Shown here piece by piece: positions 8,470-17,473 of a DNA stretch of 64,000 nucleotides; within the stretch, counting starts at the first letter, position 1; every line of letters starts with the position of its first letter. The stretch lies in contig NZ_FCOK02000039.1 of the NCBI RefSeq assembly GCF_001544555.2, forward strand, positions 19,389 to 83,388, read 5' to 3'. The notes beneath the pieces were generated by a model. That model worked only from the letters and a program-made list of their open reading frames with translations. It was not told where the DNA came from and did no database searches. Both the position numbers and the translations under genes were made by a program. This stretch comes from Caballeronia udeis. GTDB lineage: Bacteria > Pseudomonadota > Gammaproteobacteria > Burkholderiales > Burkholderiaceae.

Positions 8470-8544
8470 TTGAATTTTGGAGCGGACCAGATCGTAACCA
8501 TACGTGGCGTCGGCTATCGTCTGAGTGAGTTCCGTCGTCGTTAA
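8470..8544 (+). pseudogene. C-terminal remnant of an OmpR-family response regulator
   Basis: The last 24 codons before a stop at 8542-8544 read 'LNFGADQIVTIRGVGYRLSE', the canonical end of an OmpR-type winged-helix domain ('I.T.RGvGYrl'). Nothing upstream in any frame gives a receiver domain or the rest of the winged helix, so this is what remains after a deletion. It lies between the DUF4148 gene and a QseC-like kinase, exactly where the kinase's partner would be expected. The upstream limit of homology is uncertain by a few codons. Confidence 0.75.
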
Positions 8545-9206
8545 GGCGTACAGGAGTAGTTTTACTTAAGCATCTCTTAAGTCTGCTTGTTCTAGCATCT
8601 GCAGGAAAGTTGACGACGGTTGTCGAGATTGCGAGTCTGCCCAACCGGATACAAACGAAAATCTCCAATGCAGGCGTCGAAAGCGATGAGCCGCATTCGC
8701 ATGATCAAAGGTTTTCGGGAGCGTGCTTTTTCGAACGTCGCCATGTCGCGAAGCGCAAGACATCTCCTCACATTTACTGATTGGGCTGCATATTGTTGGC
8801 GCGCTCACACATCGGTTCTTGTTTAAAGGCAGAATTGTTCTCCGAATGTTGTGACCAGGTAGATTCCACGTGCAACTTCGATGCTCGGCCCAGCCACAAA
8901 TCGTTCTCGATCGTTTAGGCGGATTGGCGGTTGGTTCTTGTCGGCCCACAGGCTGTGGGCAGTGCAAGGACCATGTCACACCCCGTCGAACTATGGTGCA
9001 CAGCGAAACAGCCGGGTGACCGTCTACTCGACGGCTCAATTAAATGTTGTCCGACAAACGAGAGTAAATGAACATCCGCAGAAAAGCGTCGTCATCGATG
9101 ATGATTGGATAGCTTCGCAATCGGGCAATGAACGACACGCCTCGGAAATCGGGGTGAGTGTAAGGTAGGCGACTCAATGTAGGCGGCGACGCCGAGCGAG
9201 GTTAGA
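8545..9206. other. Gene-free stretch between regulator remnant and kinase
   Basis: About 660 bases with no recognisable gene. It holds the direct-repeat box at 8565-8581 and ends with the GAGG ribosome-binding site of the kinase. It may contain further debris of a deleted regulator, but I could not align any. Confidence 0.55.
8565..8581 (+). promoter_or_regulatory. Perfect YTTAAK-N5-YTTAAK box
   Basis: CTTAAG-CATCT-CTTAAG is a perfect match to the PmrA/QseB direct-repeat layout. TCTAG begins at the tenth base after the box, as it does after the box at 5742. No intact gene follows for about 625 bases; it would have driven whatever preceded the kinase gene. Confidence 0.6.
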
Positions 9207-10550
9207 TTGAAATCAGTGCGCGCGCAGCTTTTAGTGGGGCTCGTTTTGGTCCTTGGCCTAGCGACGGTGATCGCGGGGTATGGAATTTTCCGAAGTGCCT
9301 TGGAAGAAGCCAACGAACTTTTCGACTACGAACTTCGCTCCATCGCACTCTCTCTGCCGCCGTCTGTTGCTGCCACTGAATTGATAACCCACCCGGATAG
9401 AGATGTCGAGGGACTGGATGATGAGCGAGTCGTCATTCAAATCTGGGATGCGCAAGGCAAGGAAATCTACCGTTCGGTTCCCAGCGCACAGTTTCCATTG
9501 CAAAAACCCGGCTTCCACTCGATAGAGATCGGCGAGAAGCACTTTCGCGTGTTTGGGGTACAACAATCGTCTCGATTTGTGCAGCTTGCGCAACCGACTT
9601 TTGTTCGAGATGAATTGGCATTGAAGCTTGCCTTGCGAACCCTGTGGCCTTTGTTGACCGTGCTTCCCTTTGAAATAGCCTTCGTCCTGCTTATCGTGAG
9701 ACGGGCTCTGCGCCCCGTGAATACTCTTTCAAAGGCCCTTGCGGCACGCTCCGTCGAAACATTGCAACCCATTGAAAAGGATAGTGCGGTGCCGACCGAG
9801 GTCCAGCCGCTCGTTGACGCATTGAACGGCATGCTCATACGATTACGTGGAGCGCTCCAAAGCCAACGCGTGTTCGTCGCCGATGCCGCGCATGAATTGC
9901 GAACGCCGCTAACGGCGCTCAAACTTCAGATTCAGGCCGCCCGGCGCGATGGATCCGTATCGTCTGACCCTTCTTGGCTACAGCGATTAGAGGAGCGAGT
10001 AAACCGCGCGATTCACTTGGTGCAACAACTTCTCGCACTAGCGCGAGAAGACGCGGAGTTTACCGCGCGAGAGGGAAGGGTTGATCTGCCAATCATTGCG
10101 TCCCAGGTGATCGGCGAGCTGTCAATTTTAGCGGAGGACAGGAAAATCGACCTCGGATTGGAATGCGTCGGCGTAGCACGGTCGAACGATAGAATAATTG
10201 TTCGTGGCGACGAAAACTCGCTGATCACTCTGCTTACCAATCTGGTCGACAACGCGCTTCGCTACGCGGGTGCTGGTGGGCGAGTTGATGTAAGGGTTAC
10301 GGTAACTTCGGGTATGGCCGCGGTCGAGGTAATCGACGATGGACCGGGCATTCCGCCAAGCGAGTTGGAGCGCGTTCTGGATCGCTTCTATCGCGCCGCG
10401 AACACGACCGGACAAGGAAGCGGGCTAGGCTTGGCCATTGCAGCCAAGATAGCCGAAAAGCATGGCGCATCCTTTGAAATACAGAACCGTACTGATGGCA
10501 CGGGCCTGCGCGTGCGTGTGAGTGGCCTCCTGTTGGCCACTCAGGTTTAA
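9207..10550 (+). CDS. QseC-like sensor histidine kinase, orphaned
   Basis: A 447-residue kinase of the QseC/PmrB type. Membrane segments at about 8-28 and 147-165 enclose a periplasmic sensor that includes 'VVIQIWDAQGKEIYRS' and 'FRVFGVQQSSRFVQLAQP', features of two-component sensors of this class. The dimerisation domain has 'ADAAHELRTPLTALKLQ' with H229; the ATPase domain has 'NLVDNALRYAG', 'DDGPGIP' and 'GQGSGLGLAIA'. The start is a TTG at 9207 with GAGG at 9198-9201; no ATG fits. The only nearby regulator is the remnant at 8470, so it must signal to a regulator elsewhere or is losing its role. Confidence 0.9.
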   Translation: MKSVRAQLLVGLVLVLGLATVIAGYGIFRSALEEANELFDYELRSIALSLPPSVAATELITHPDRDVEGLDDERVVIQIWDAQGKEIYRSVPSAQFPLQKPGFHSIEIGEKHFRVFGVQQSSRFVQLAQPTFVRDELALKLALRTLWPLLTVLPFEIAFVLLIVRRALRPVNTLSKALAARSVETLQPIEKDSAVPTEVQPLVDALNGMLIRLRGALQSQRVFVADAAHELRTPLTALKLQIQAARRDGSVSSDPSWLQRLEERVNRAIHLVQQLLALAREDAEFTAREGRVDLPIIASQVIGELSILAEDRKIDLGLECVGVARSNDRIIVRGDENSLITLLTNLVDNALRYAGAGGRVDVRVTVTSGMAAVEVIDDGPGIPPSELERVLDRFYRAANTTGQGSGLGLAIAAKIAEKHGASFEIQNRTDGTGLRVRVSGLLLATQV

Positions 10551-10571
10551 GCTTGAATGAGCTGGCGCTGC

Positions 10572-10605
10572 GCATGCTCGACATCCACACGCCCGTCGAG
10601 CATGC
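10572..10605. terminator. Perfect 11-bp inverted repeat downstream of kinase gene
   Basis: GCATGCTCGAC at 10572-10582 and its exact complement at 10595-10605 form an 11-bp stem with a 12-base loop, 21 bases after the kinase stop. There is no clear T run, so factor-independent termination is only possible. It ends 10 bases before the IS6-type end. Confidence 0.4.
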
Positions 10606-10615
10606 AACTTCCATC

Positions 10616-10696
10616 GGCTGTGGTGCAAATAGCGATCAACGAATCGGTTAGAGTGTCGGTCTGACTGATTTGAGAGCCCGCGATGAGCAAGCTGAA
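10616..10696 (+). mobile_element. IS6-family element, left-end remnant (copy A)
   Basis: Begins GGCTGTGGTGCAAA, which matches 11 of 14 bases of the IS26 terminal repeat as I recall it. It continues to the first codons of a transposase (ATGAGCAAGCTGAA, 10683-10696). 77 of 81 bases match the copy at 63745-63825. After that the sequence changes and runs into the 3' end of the deacetylase gene, so the element is truncated. Confidence 0.75.
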
Positions 10697-10715
10697 ACCC
10701 TCTCCTCAATCCGCT

Positions 10716-11618
10716 CTATTGCGCGTGTTCAAGCGCCCACTGTGCGACGTCCCGGTGTGTTGCGAACCAAACCTTCGGATGCGACTGCGCGTGCCGGATG
10801 ATTTCTTCAAGAATCCAGATCCGCGAACGGTAGCCGGTCACATGCGGATGCATCGTCAGCTGGAAAATTCCGCCTTCAACGTAGGCGGCGTCGAACTCGC
10901 GGCGAAAGATATCGTACACGTCGGCGGGGGACGTGTAGGGCCGTATCGCTTCGAAGCGGTTCATGATGAGATAAGCGCCGTCGTCGCGGATCCACTCGAC
11001 CGGCAACTCCACCAGTCCGCTCGGCACACCGGCCTCGAGCAACTCATAGCAGTCGACGTCCGCCATTAGCGACGAATCGTAGCGCAATCCCATCTCACGC
11101 GCGATCGAGAGGGTGTTCGGGCTGAAATCCCACGATGGTGTGCGCATGCCGACCGCGCGCTGCCCCGTGATCGACTCGAGCGTATCCGCCGAGCGCAGCA
11201 GCAGATCGCGTTCGGCCTCATGCGGCAAGATGGAATTCAGTTCGTGGATCCAGCCGTGCAGGCCCACTTCATGGCCTTCGCCGACAATGCGCTGGGCCTC
11301 CTCCGGATGAAGCAGCGCGGTCACCGCCGGCACGAAGAAGGAGGCGGACACGGCATGCCTGCGCAACACCTCGAGAATGCGCGGCATCCCCGCACGGCTG
11401 CCGTACTGCCCCCAGCTGAGCCGGCCGATAGAATTTCCACCCTCGCGCAATTCGCTCGTTTCGTGATCGCAGTCGAACGAGAGTGCGACCGCGCATTGGG
11501 CCCCGGCCGGCCAGGCCGTAGGACGAAGCGCTCTTCCGGCGCGAACCTGTTCGACCAATTTTCGCCAATGGTGGTCGGGCCATTGCCAGGGTTGGGCATG
11601 CGAGTCGTTTGTGTCCAT
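10716..11618 (-). CDS. Polysaccharide deacetylase-family protein (PuuE/allantoinase-like)
   Basis: A 300-residue carbohydrate-esterase-4 (NodB-fold) protein. 'ALSFDCDHETSEL' holds the first catalytic/metal Asp, 'HEVGLHGWIHELNS' the metal His pair, and 'GMRTPSWDFSPNTL' the conserved Arg-Pro motif. The C-terminal 'QLTMHPHVTGYRSRIWILEE' resembles peptidoglycan deacetylase/PuuE-type sequences. These enzymes hydrolyse N-acetyl groups or, in PuuE, the allantoin ring. It is cytoplasmic (no signal peptide) and follows an MFS transporter and a porin on the same strand, which suggests that it works on an imported small molecule rather than the cell wall. The ATG at 11618 has AAGGA nearby. Confidence 0.82.
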   Translation of the reverse strand: MDTNDSHAQPWQWPDHHWRKLVEQVRAGRALRPTAWPAGAQCAVALSFDCDHETSELREGGNSIGRLSWGQYGSRAGMPRILEVLRRHAVSASFFVPAVTALLHPEEAQRIVGEGHEVGLHGWIHELNSILPHEAERDLLLRSADTLESITGQRAVGMRTPSWDFSPNTLSIAREMGLRYDSSLMADVDCYELLEAGVPSGLVELPVEWIRDDGAYLIMNRFEAIRPYTSPADVYDIFRREFDAAYVEGGIFQLTMHPHVTGYRSRIWILEEIIRHAQSHPKVWFATHRDVAQWALEHAQ

Positions 11619-11726
11619 CGAAGCGTCCTTGTTGACGGTTGTGCTGCTGTTAAAGAGAAGTATTCAGGCCGGTCTGGCTAGTCGCATAAAGGGACGCGCA
11701 TGCCCGCGTTCCGGGCGCGGCGAGCG

Positions 11727-13022
11727 TCATACCGGAAGCTTCTTTTCGTAGTCGATGCCGAGCGAGCAGAGCAACAACCCGACGCCGGTCGCGGCGAAAA
11801 ACATCATGGCGAGGAAGTACGAGCCAGTCGCCTGCACGATCGCGCCAACCAGGATGGGCGCGCCGATGCCGCCGATCGCAGCCCCCAGGTTCAGGAATCC
11901 CCCGAGCGTGCCCACTTTGGCGCGCGTGCCGAGCAGCGGCGGAATGCACCAGTAAAGGTTGCCCCAGCGCAAGAAAAACACAGTGCACGATAGAAGCACG
12001 ACGACAAGCGTGGTGCTCGACAAGTAAGCCACCGAAAACACCGAGACCGTGGCAATGACGGCGGCGATTCCGAAGATCGTGCGCAACACCGTATTCGGTC
12101 TGCCGCCCGAGGCCAGCCATTTGTCCGCGATCCACGCGCCGACGAGTTCTCCGACGAAGCCGGAGAAGTAGATGATGAAGCTCGATCCACCCATCTGGCG
12201 GATATCGAGGCCGTGTTCTTTCATCAGATAGCTTGGCATCCACGTGAGCAGGCCGTTGAAGAGCGTGTTGCAGCACATGAACCCAAAAAACATTAACAGG
12301 AACGAGCGGTACTTCAGGAAGTCGAGCGCGCGCCCGGAGGCGTCGGCCGGCTCGCGCCTCAACTCCTCGTCGTGCGAACTCTCGATAAACGCGGCTTCGG
12401 CTTCGTTGACGGCGGGATGCTCGCGGGGATGATTGCGTATGTACGCCCACGCGAGGGCGCCAACCAGTGCTGTGGCCGCGCCGGCCACCAAGAATGCGAT
12501 GCGCCACGAACCGAACAACGCGATCAACGCCGAGATCAGGATGGAGCCCACGGCCGCGCCAAGCGGCGCACCACCGTCCATCAGCGAAGCGCCGCGCGTG
12601 CGCTCGTTGCGCGTGAGCCATAGTGCGTTGAGCTTGCCGCCGGCGGGCGCGATCGAGGCTTCGGAAAACCCGAGGCCCAGCCGCATGACCAGCAGCGAAA
12701 GGGCATTGGTGCAGAATCCCGCGCCGGCCTGGAACGCGCCCCAGATCAGCGTGGCGACCGTGATCACGAGGCGGGGCTTGAAGCGGTCGACCAGCATGCC
12801 GGAAGGAATTTGCATGACCGTGTACGACCAGAAGAACGAACTCAGGATAAGCCCTTGCATGACCGGCGAGAGCGTGAACTCCTTTGCGATTAGCGGCATC
12901 GCGACGGAGAGTGAAGCCCGGTCCACGTAGTTGACCGTTATCAGCACGAGCAGGAACCAGAAGATCCTCCATCGAACCGATGACTTCCGGGCAGGGGCGA
13001 GCGCAGCCATTCTTGTATTCAT
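11727..13022 (-). CDS. MFS transporter, ACS (anion:cation symporter) type
   Basis: A 431-residue transporter with 12 predicted membrane segments. 'TVNYVDRASLSVAMPLIAKEF' in the first segment and 'GMLVDRFKPRLVI' in loop 2-3 are signatures of the ACS family, which imports organic acids such as galactarate, phthalate or hydroxy-acids with protons. 'RLGLGFSEASIAPAGGKLN' in segment 4 is also typical. It lies between the porin and the deacetylase gene on the same strand, so together they form an uptake and first-step pathway. The start at 13022 (MNTRMAALAP) gives a normal-length N-terminus. Confidence 0.9.
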   Translation of the reverse strand: MNTRMAALAPARKSSVRWRIFWFLLVLITVNYVDRASLSVAMPLIAKEFTLSPVMQGLILSSFFWSYTVMQIPSGMLVDRFKPRLVITVATLIWGAFQAGAGFCTNALSLLVMRLGLGFSEASIAPAGGKLNALWLTRNERTRGASLMDGGAPLGAAVGSILISALIALFGSWRIAFLVAGAATALVGALAWAYIRNHPREHPAVNEAEAAFIESSHDEELRREPADASGRALDFLKYRSFLLMFFGFMCCNTLFNGLLTWMPSYLMKEHGLDIRQMGGSSFIIYFSGFVGELVGAWIADKWLASGGRPNTVLRTIFGIAAVIATVSVFSVAYLSSTTLVVVLLSCTVFFLRWGNLYWCIPPLLGTRAKVGTLGGFLNLGAAIGGIGAPILVGAIVQATGSYFLAMMFFAATGVGLLLCSLGIDYEKKLPV

Positions 13023-13176
13023 ATCCTTTTCCTATTTCAGTCATGGTGGCCGCCCGGCCGAAACGCGCGGCACGATAAACCGACGAGGCCGGCCGCCGGT
13101 AATCAAGTCTTCCGCAAGTTGCTGATAGAGCGCGTTAAACCGGCGTGGTACGAACGGCGAACAACTCGCCCGCAGT

Positions 13177-14310
13177 TCAGAACTTCACGCGCAGACCCGC
13201 GCGCGCGACCCATTGCGTGGTCGTGCTTGATTCCACTGCCGGGAATCCCTGGTAGATATCGGCATTTGCCCCGCCCGAGGCCTTTTGATATGCCCCATTG
13301 AAGTAGACGTCCGTGCGTTTGGAGAGGGCGTAATCAGCCAGCAGGTTGACCTGGTTGTACTTCGGTTTCGCGCCGTTGTAGTCCACCTTGCCTTCCGTGA
13401 AGGTGTAGCCGGCGCCGAGCGTCGTCGCCGGCGTCACCTGATATTGACCCCAGACTTCATAGTTGTCGAAGGTGACGGTGTTGCCCTTCACCCCGCTTGC
13501 GTCATCGAACTTCGTATTCGTATAGGCAAGGCTGAAGCGTGCCTGGCCGATCGTGTACGCGCCGCCCACGCCGATGTTCTGCATATTGCCCGGATTGCCC
13601 ACGTAGCCGAACGCGCCTTCTCCGTTCGAAACACCCGGCGTTGCGTTCGGCTTGAAACCGCCGTCGGTGAATTGTTGCGCGGGGTTGGTGGCGTAGAAGT
13701 ACGCAGTGCCCAGGTACAGGGGACCATTGCGGTAATTCGCGCCGCCGGCGATCGTGCTGTTCTGGCGGAAGTTGCCTGCCACGCCGCCGAATGCATACAT
13801 CACCTCGGCGGTGACGCCCTTCCAGGTTGGCGTGACGTACTTGACGGAGTTGTTCACGCGAAAGGCATTGTCGGTGTTATCGATATCGCTTGGATGCGAG
13901 AACAGTCCACCCCACTGGCCGTTGGATGTGGTCGGCGCGACCATGTCGACCACCGGGTCATATTGGCGGCCGATGGTCAGCGTTCCCCACCCTTGATTCG
14001 CAAGGCCGACCCAGGCCTGCCGTCCGAATTCGAGGCCGCCCTGTCCAAGCGTGCCGGTAGAGAGGTTGTAGCCGTTTTCCAACTGGAAGATCGCCCTCGT
14101 TCCCCCGCCAAGATCCTCGCTGCCTTTCAGACCCCATCGGCTGCCGCCTTCCACGCCGCTTTGCATGGCCCACTGGCTGTGGCCGGCGGAGTTGCTGGCG
14201 TAGGTCAGGCCTTCGTCGATCAGGCCGTACAGCGTAACGCTGCTTTGCGCGAATGCCGGCACCGCGAACGTGCTGGAGAGTGCAACAACAATCAGTGATT
14301 TTTTTATCAT
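13177..14310 (-). CDS. Gram-negative porin, Burkholderia type
   Basis: A 377-residue outer-membrane porin. The signal peptide (1-21, ending 'AFA') is followed by 'QSSVTLYGLIDEGLTYASN', the invariant start of beta-proteobacterial trimeric porins, 'SRWGLKGSEDLGGGTRAIFQ', 'GRQAWVGLANQGWGTLTIGRQ' and the C-terminal 'RAGLRVKF' ending in Phe for BAM recognition. It would pass small hydrophilic or anionic solutes. It is followed by an MFS carrier and a deacetylase on the same strand and is divergent from a LysR gene, so it is probably a substrate-specific porin under LysR control. Confidence 0.93.
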   Translation of the reverse strand: MIKKSLIVVALSSTFAVPAFAQSSVTLYGLIDEGLTYASNSAGHSQWAMQSGVEGGSRWGLKGSEDLGGGTRAIFQLENGYNLSTGTLGQGGLEFGRQAWVGLANQGWGTLTIGRQYDPVVDMVAPTTSNGQWGGLFSHPSDIDNTDNAFRVNNSVKYVTPTWKGVTAEVMYAFGGVAGNFRQNSTIAGGANYRNGPLYLGTAYFYATNPAQQFTDGGFKPNATPGVSNGEGAFGYVGNPGNMQNIGVGGAYTIGQARFSLAYTNTKFDDASGVKGNTVTFDNYEVWGQYQVTPATTLGAGYTFTEGKVDYNGAKPKYNQVNLLADYALSKRTDVYFNGAYQKASGGANADIYQGFPAVESSTTTQWVARAGLRVKF

Positions 14311-14530
14311 CGGTAGTCCAAATTAACGTTGTGATTTATATATCGATTTTGTGACTGGCCCTGCGCTACAAATTGTGTCTGGAGATCGGGGGTGATTGCG
14401 CGAGGCGATCGATGCCATGGGCTGTCTTGCCGCAAACGGACGCATGGGTCAGACCACGTCGGCATCAGTAAAAACGCAACCAATTCAGCGAATCAACTAT
14501 ACAAAGGCAAATTTGACAGGAGATAATCAA

Positions 14531-14547
14531 AGTTAGTGAAGCTAACT
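14531..14547. promoter_or_regulatory. Candidate LysR operator
   Basis: AGTTAG-TGAAG-CTAACT is a perfect 6-bp inverted repeat that contains a T-N11-A palindrome, the LysR-type layout. It ends 17 bases before the lysR ATG, so it is suited to autorepression. It could also serve the divergent porin gene. Confidence 0.45.
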
Positions 14548-14564
14548 GATAGAGAATTACGATC

Positions 14565-15464
14565 ATGCGCATTTCCTTGCAGCAAATCGAAACCTTTTAC
14601 TGGGTTGCGCGACTGGGCGGATTTCACGCGGCTGCGCGTCACCAGCATCTCACGCAGCCCACAATCTCGGCGCGCATCCAGGAGTTCGAGGAACACCTCG
14701 GCGTGCGGCTCTTCGAGCGCGGCCGGAGTCGCTCCGAGCTCACGCTGGCGGGCCGCGAAGCACTCGCCAACGCAGAGAAAATGCTCAAGCTCGCCGACAA
14801 TCTCGAACGAATCGGCAAAAGCCGCGACCCCATGCAAGGGCTGCTGCGGCTTGGCGCGAACGAGTCCATCGCTCAGGCAGGTCTGGCGGACTTGCTCACG
14901 CATATGAAGACGCGCTACCCGCAGATGAAAATCGAACTCACCATCGATGTCGGCGTGACGCTCGGCCGCAAGCTAGGCGCTCGCGAAATCGACGTCGCAA
15001 TACTGAACGATTCCACCGATGCTCCGTATGTGGTGGAGACGGCCATCGGACATACCGACCTCCACTGGGTTGCGTCGCCGCAACTCGTGCCTAACCCCAT
15101 CGCCACGCCTCGCGCCCTTGAGTCTGTTCCCATCATCACCGTCTCCCAGCCGTCGTCGAACCATTCGCTCGTAATGAACTGGTTCCGCAACGCGGGTTGT
15201 ACGCCGGAAAACATCAGCTCATGCAATTCCCTGTCTACCATGTTGCGGCTTGTGGCGGCGGGACATGCGGCGGCGGTGCTGTCTCCCGCGATCATGCGCT
15301 CCGACATCGAGGGTGGGCTGATTCATGTGCTCAACACCGAACGGCCCATCACCCAGCAAGCCTTTTTCGTGGCCTACCAGGAAGAGCGTCATGGAGGGAT
15401 GGACGCCATCGTAGAACTCGTGAAAGATGTGCTCACGCGCAGCCGCTTACTGATTCCCGATTGA
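14565..15464 (+). CDS. LysR-family transcriptional regulator
   Basis: A 299-residue LysR regulator. The N-terminal helix-turn-helix (about 4-62) reads 'QQIETFYWVARLGGFHAAARHQHLTQPTIS' with the usual 'LF.R....LT.AG' follow-up. The effector-binding domain (about 90-295) has two periplasmic-binding-protein-like halves. It is divergent from the porin-MFS-deacetylase genes and most likely controls them in response to the imported compound. The length is standard and the ATG at 14565 gives a standard N-terminus. Confidence 0.92.
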   Translation: MRISLQQIETFYWVARLGGFHAAARHQHLTQPTISARIQEFEEHLGVRLFERGRSRSELTLAGREALANAEKMLKLADNLERIGKSRDPMQGLLRLGANESIAQAGLADLLTHMKTRYPQMKIELTIDVGVTLGRKLGAREIDVAILNDSTDAPYVVETAIGHTDLHWVASPQLVPNPIATPRALESVPIITVSQPSSNHSLVMNWFRNAGCTPENISSCNSLSTMLRLVAAGHAAAVLSPAIMRSDIEGGLIHVLNTERPITQQAFFVAYQEERHGGMDAIVELVKDVLTRSRLLIPD

Positions 15465-15515
15465 CCGCCGCGGCGCGCTATCCTGCGCATCTTGCGCACG
15501 AAGCAAACGAAGGAT

Positions 15516-16607
15516 TCATGCGGCCAAGGAATGCTCCCGCTCGATGACGCGCTGTCCGGTTTGCGCATCGAACAGATGGATCGCCTCCGGCCGCGGCGAG
15601 ATGCGCAAGGTCTCGCCCGGGCGAGCCAGAACACGTTCTCGAAACTCGCAGACAAGCTCGTCCGTGCCCCGGCGAACGTTGACCTGGGTGGCCGATCCGG
15701 TTGTTTCGACCACCACAACCTCGGTTGGCGTGCCGTTCTCCGTAGCGGAGAAATGCTCGGGCCGGATGCCAAGGATCACAGGCCGCGGGCACTCCACGGC
15801 GAGCCGGCGCCCAAAGGGCACCGTGAAGCCGCTCGCGGAACTGAACACCGTCCCTTGCTCGCCGTCGACGAGGTCACCCTCGATGAAGTTCATGGCCGGG
15901 GAGCCGATGAAGCCCGCGACGAACACGTTGCGCGGCTGGTCGTAGACGTCGAGCGGTGCGCCTACTTGCTCGACTACACCGTCGCGCATCACGACGATCT
16001 TGTCGGCGAGCGTCATTGCTTCGACCTGGTCGTGCGTGACATAGATGGTCGTGGTGTGCAGACGCTGGTGCAACTGCTTTATCTCGGTGCGCATGGCGAC
16101 GCGCAGCTTGGCGTCCAGATTCGACAGGGGTTCGTCGAACAGGAAGACTTGCGGATCCCGCACAATCGCGCGCCCCATTGCGACGCGCTGGCGCTGGCCG
16201 CCGGAAAGCTGGCGGGGATAGCGCTCAAGAAGCGGGCCCAGCGCCAGGATCTCGGCGGCGCGCCGTACCCGCTGCTCGATTTCGGCCTTCCGCACGTTGC
16301 TGATTGTGAGCGAGAAGCCCATGTTCTCCCCCACGGTCATATGCGGGTAGAGCGCATAGTTTTGAAACACCATCGCCATGTCGCGGTCCTTCGGCGACAG
16401 GTCATTGACCACTCGTCCCGACACGCGGATCTCGCCCGAGCTGATGGTCTCGAGACCCGCGATCATGCGCAGCAGTGTGGACTTGCCACATCCCGACGGT
16501 CCCACCAGCACGGCAAACTCGCCGTCGGCGACATCCACGTTGATGCCGTGAATGACGGCGTGGGACCCGTACGACTTTCGAACATTCTTGATGCTGAGGT
16601 CTGTCAA
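15516..16607 (-). CDS. ABC transporter ATP-binding protein, UgpC/MalK type
   Basis: A 363-residue ATPase of the carbohydrate-uptake CUT1 class. Walker A 'GPSGCGKST' (36-44), signature 'LSGGQRQRV', Walker B 'VFLFDEPLSNLD' and the switch His 'YVTHDQVEAMT' are present. A C-terminal regulatory TOBE domain (about 240-360) fits MalK/UgpC length. It is the last gene of the seven-gene minus-strand operon and would power the two permeases encoded upstream. The gap to the SDR gene is 49 bases. Confidence 0.93.
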   Translation of the reverse strand: MTDLSIKNVRKSYGSHAVIHGINVDVADGEFAVLVGPSGCGKSTLLRMIAGLETISSGEIRVSGRVVNDLSPKDRDMAMVFQNYALYPHMTVGENMGFSLTISNVRKAEIEQRVRRAAEILALGPLLERYPRQLSGGQRQRVAMGRAIVRDPQVFLFDEPLSNLDAKLRVAMRTEIKQLHQRLHTTTIYVTHDQVEAMTLADKIVVMRDGVVEQVGAPLDVYDQPRNVFVAGFIGSPAMNFIEGDLVDGEQGTVFSSASGFTVPFGRRLAVECPRPVILGIRPEHFSATENGTPTEVVVVETTGSATQVNVRRGTDELVCEFRERVLARPGETLRISPRPEAIHLFDAQTGQRVIEREHSLAA

Positions 16608-16656
16608 GGCGATGACTCCGGAAAATATGCGGGTGGTGAATGCGCGGCCCTGGGGC

Positions 16657-17427
16657 TCACGGCATCAGCAGACCGCCGTTGATCTCGACCACTTGGCCGG
16701 TCACATAGCCGCTCAATTGATCGGAGCACAGGAACAGGAATGTCCCGACGCAGTCCTCCGGATCGCCGATGCGGCCCATCGGGATCTGCGTGGCGGTGGC
16801 CTTGAGCTGTTCCTGTGACGTCACCCGGTCCTGCATGTCGGTCGTGATGACACCGGGCGAGACGACGTTCACCCTGATGCCGTCGCGCGCATGCTCTTTC
16901 GCAATCGAGCGTGAGAACGTGGACACAAACGCCTTGGCGCCGGCGTAGACTGCGGACCCTGCGCCACCGCCGGTCCGCCCCGCGACCGAGCTGACGTTGA
17001 TGATGTTGCCGCCGCTATTCTGCTTGCGAAACTGCCGGACGGCCGCGCGGCATGCGCTGAATACCGGCCGCACATTGATTGCCATATGACGCTCGAAGAG
17101 CTCGTCGGGAAAGTCTGGGAGACTCACCCGGGAGATCTGGTCTCCAGCGTTGTTGATCAGCACGTCAAGCCGCCCGAAGGCCGCGACGGTCTCCTGGATC
17201 AGCCGGTCTGCGGCGCCCGGCTCGGCAAGATCAGCCTGGACGATGCGGGCGCTGCCGCCGTGTTCTTCAATATAGGCGGCGACCGCTTCGGCCTGTGCCT
17301 GGCCGCTGCGGTAATGAACTATCACTTTCGCGCCCTGCGCGCCAAGGCCTTTGGCCACCGCCGTGCCGATGCCACGGCTGGCGCCGGTCACGAGGCACGC
17401 CTTGCCCGCGATTTCGTTCAGAGTCAT
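16657..17427 (-). CDS. Short-chain dehydrogenase/reductase
   Basis: A 256-residue classical SDR. 'VTGASRGIGTAVAKG' is the NAD(P)-binding Gly motif; 'INNAG' follows; the catalytic Ser-Tyr-Lys are in 'NVSSVAG' and 'YAGAKAF'; 'SPGVITTDM' and the C-terminal 'GQVVEINGG' complete the family pattern. The closest layout is 3-oxoacyl-ACP reductase/glucose dehydrogenase-like, so the substrate cannot be named. I chose the ATG at 17427, with GGAG 9 bases upstream, since longer in-frame reading overlaps the neighbouring hydrolase gene. It lies within the ABC transporter operon and presumably oxidises or reduces the imported compound. Confidence 0.88.
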   Translation of the reverse strand: MTLNEIAGKACLVTGASRGIGTAVAKGLGAQGAKVIVHYRSGQAQAEAVAAYIEEHGGSARIVQADLAEPGAADRLIQETVAAFGRLDVLINNAGDQISRVSLPDFPDELFERHMAINVRPVFSACRAAVRQFRKQNSGGNIINVSSVAGRTGGGAGSAVYAGAKAFVSTFSRSIAKEHARDGIRVNVVSPGVITTDMQDRVTSQEQLKATATQIPMGRIGDPEDCVGTFLFLCSDQLSGYVTGQVVEINGGLLMP

Positions 17428-17473
17428 GCGAGTTATCTCCATTGTTGGATGCTGGTTGCGGCCGGTGGCCGGT

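Noticed and set aside
11650..13044. Second long minus-strand frame over the MFS gene
   Set aside because: Arg/His-rich shadow frame; the frame at 11727-13022 carries the MFS signatures.
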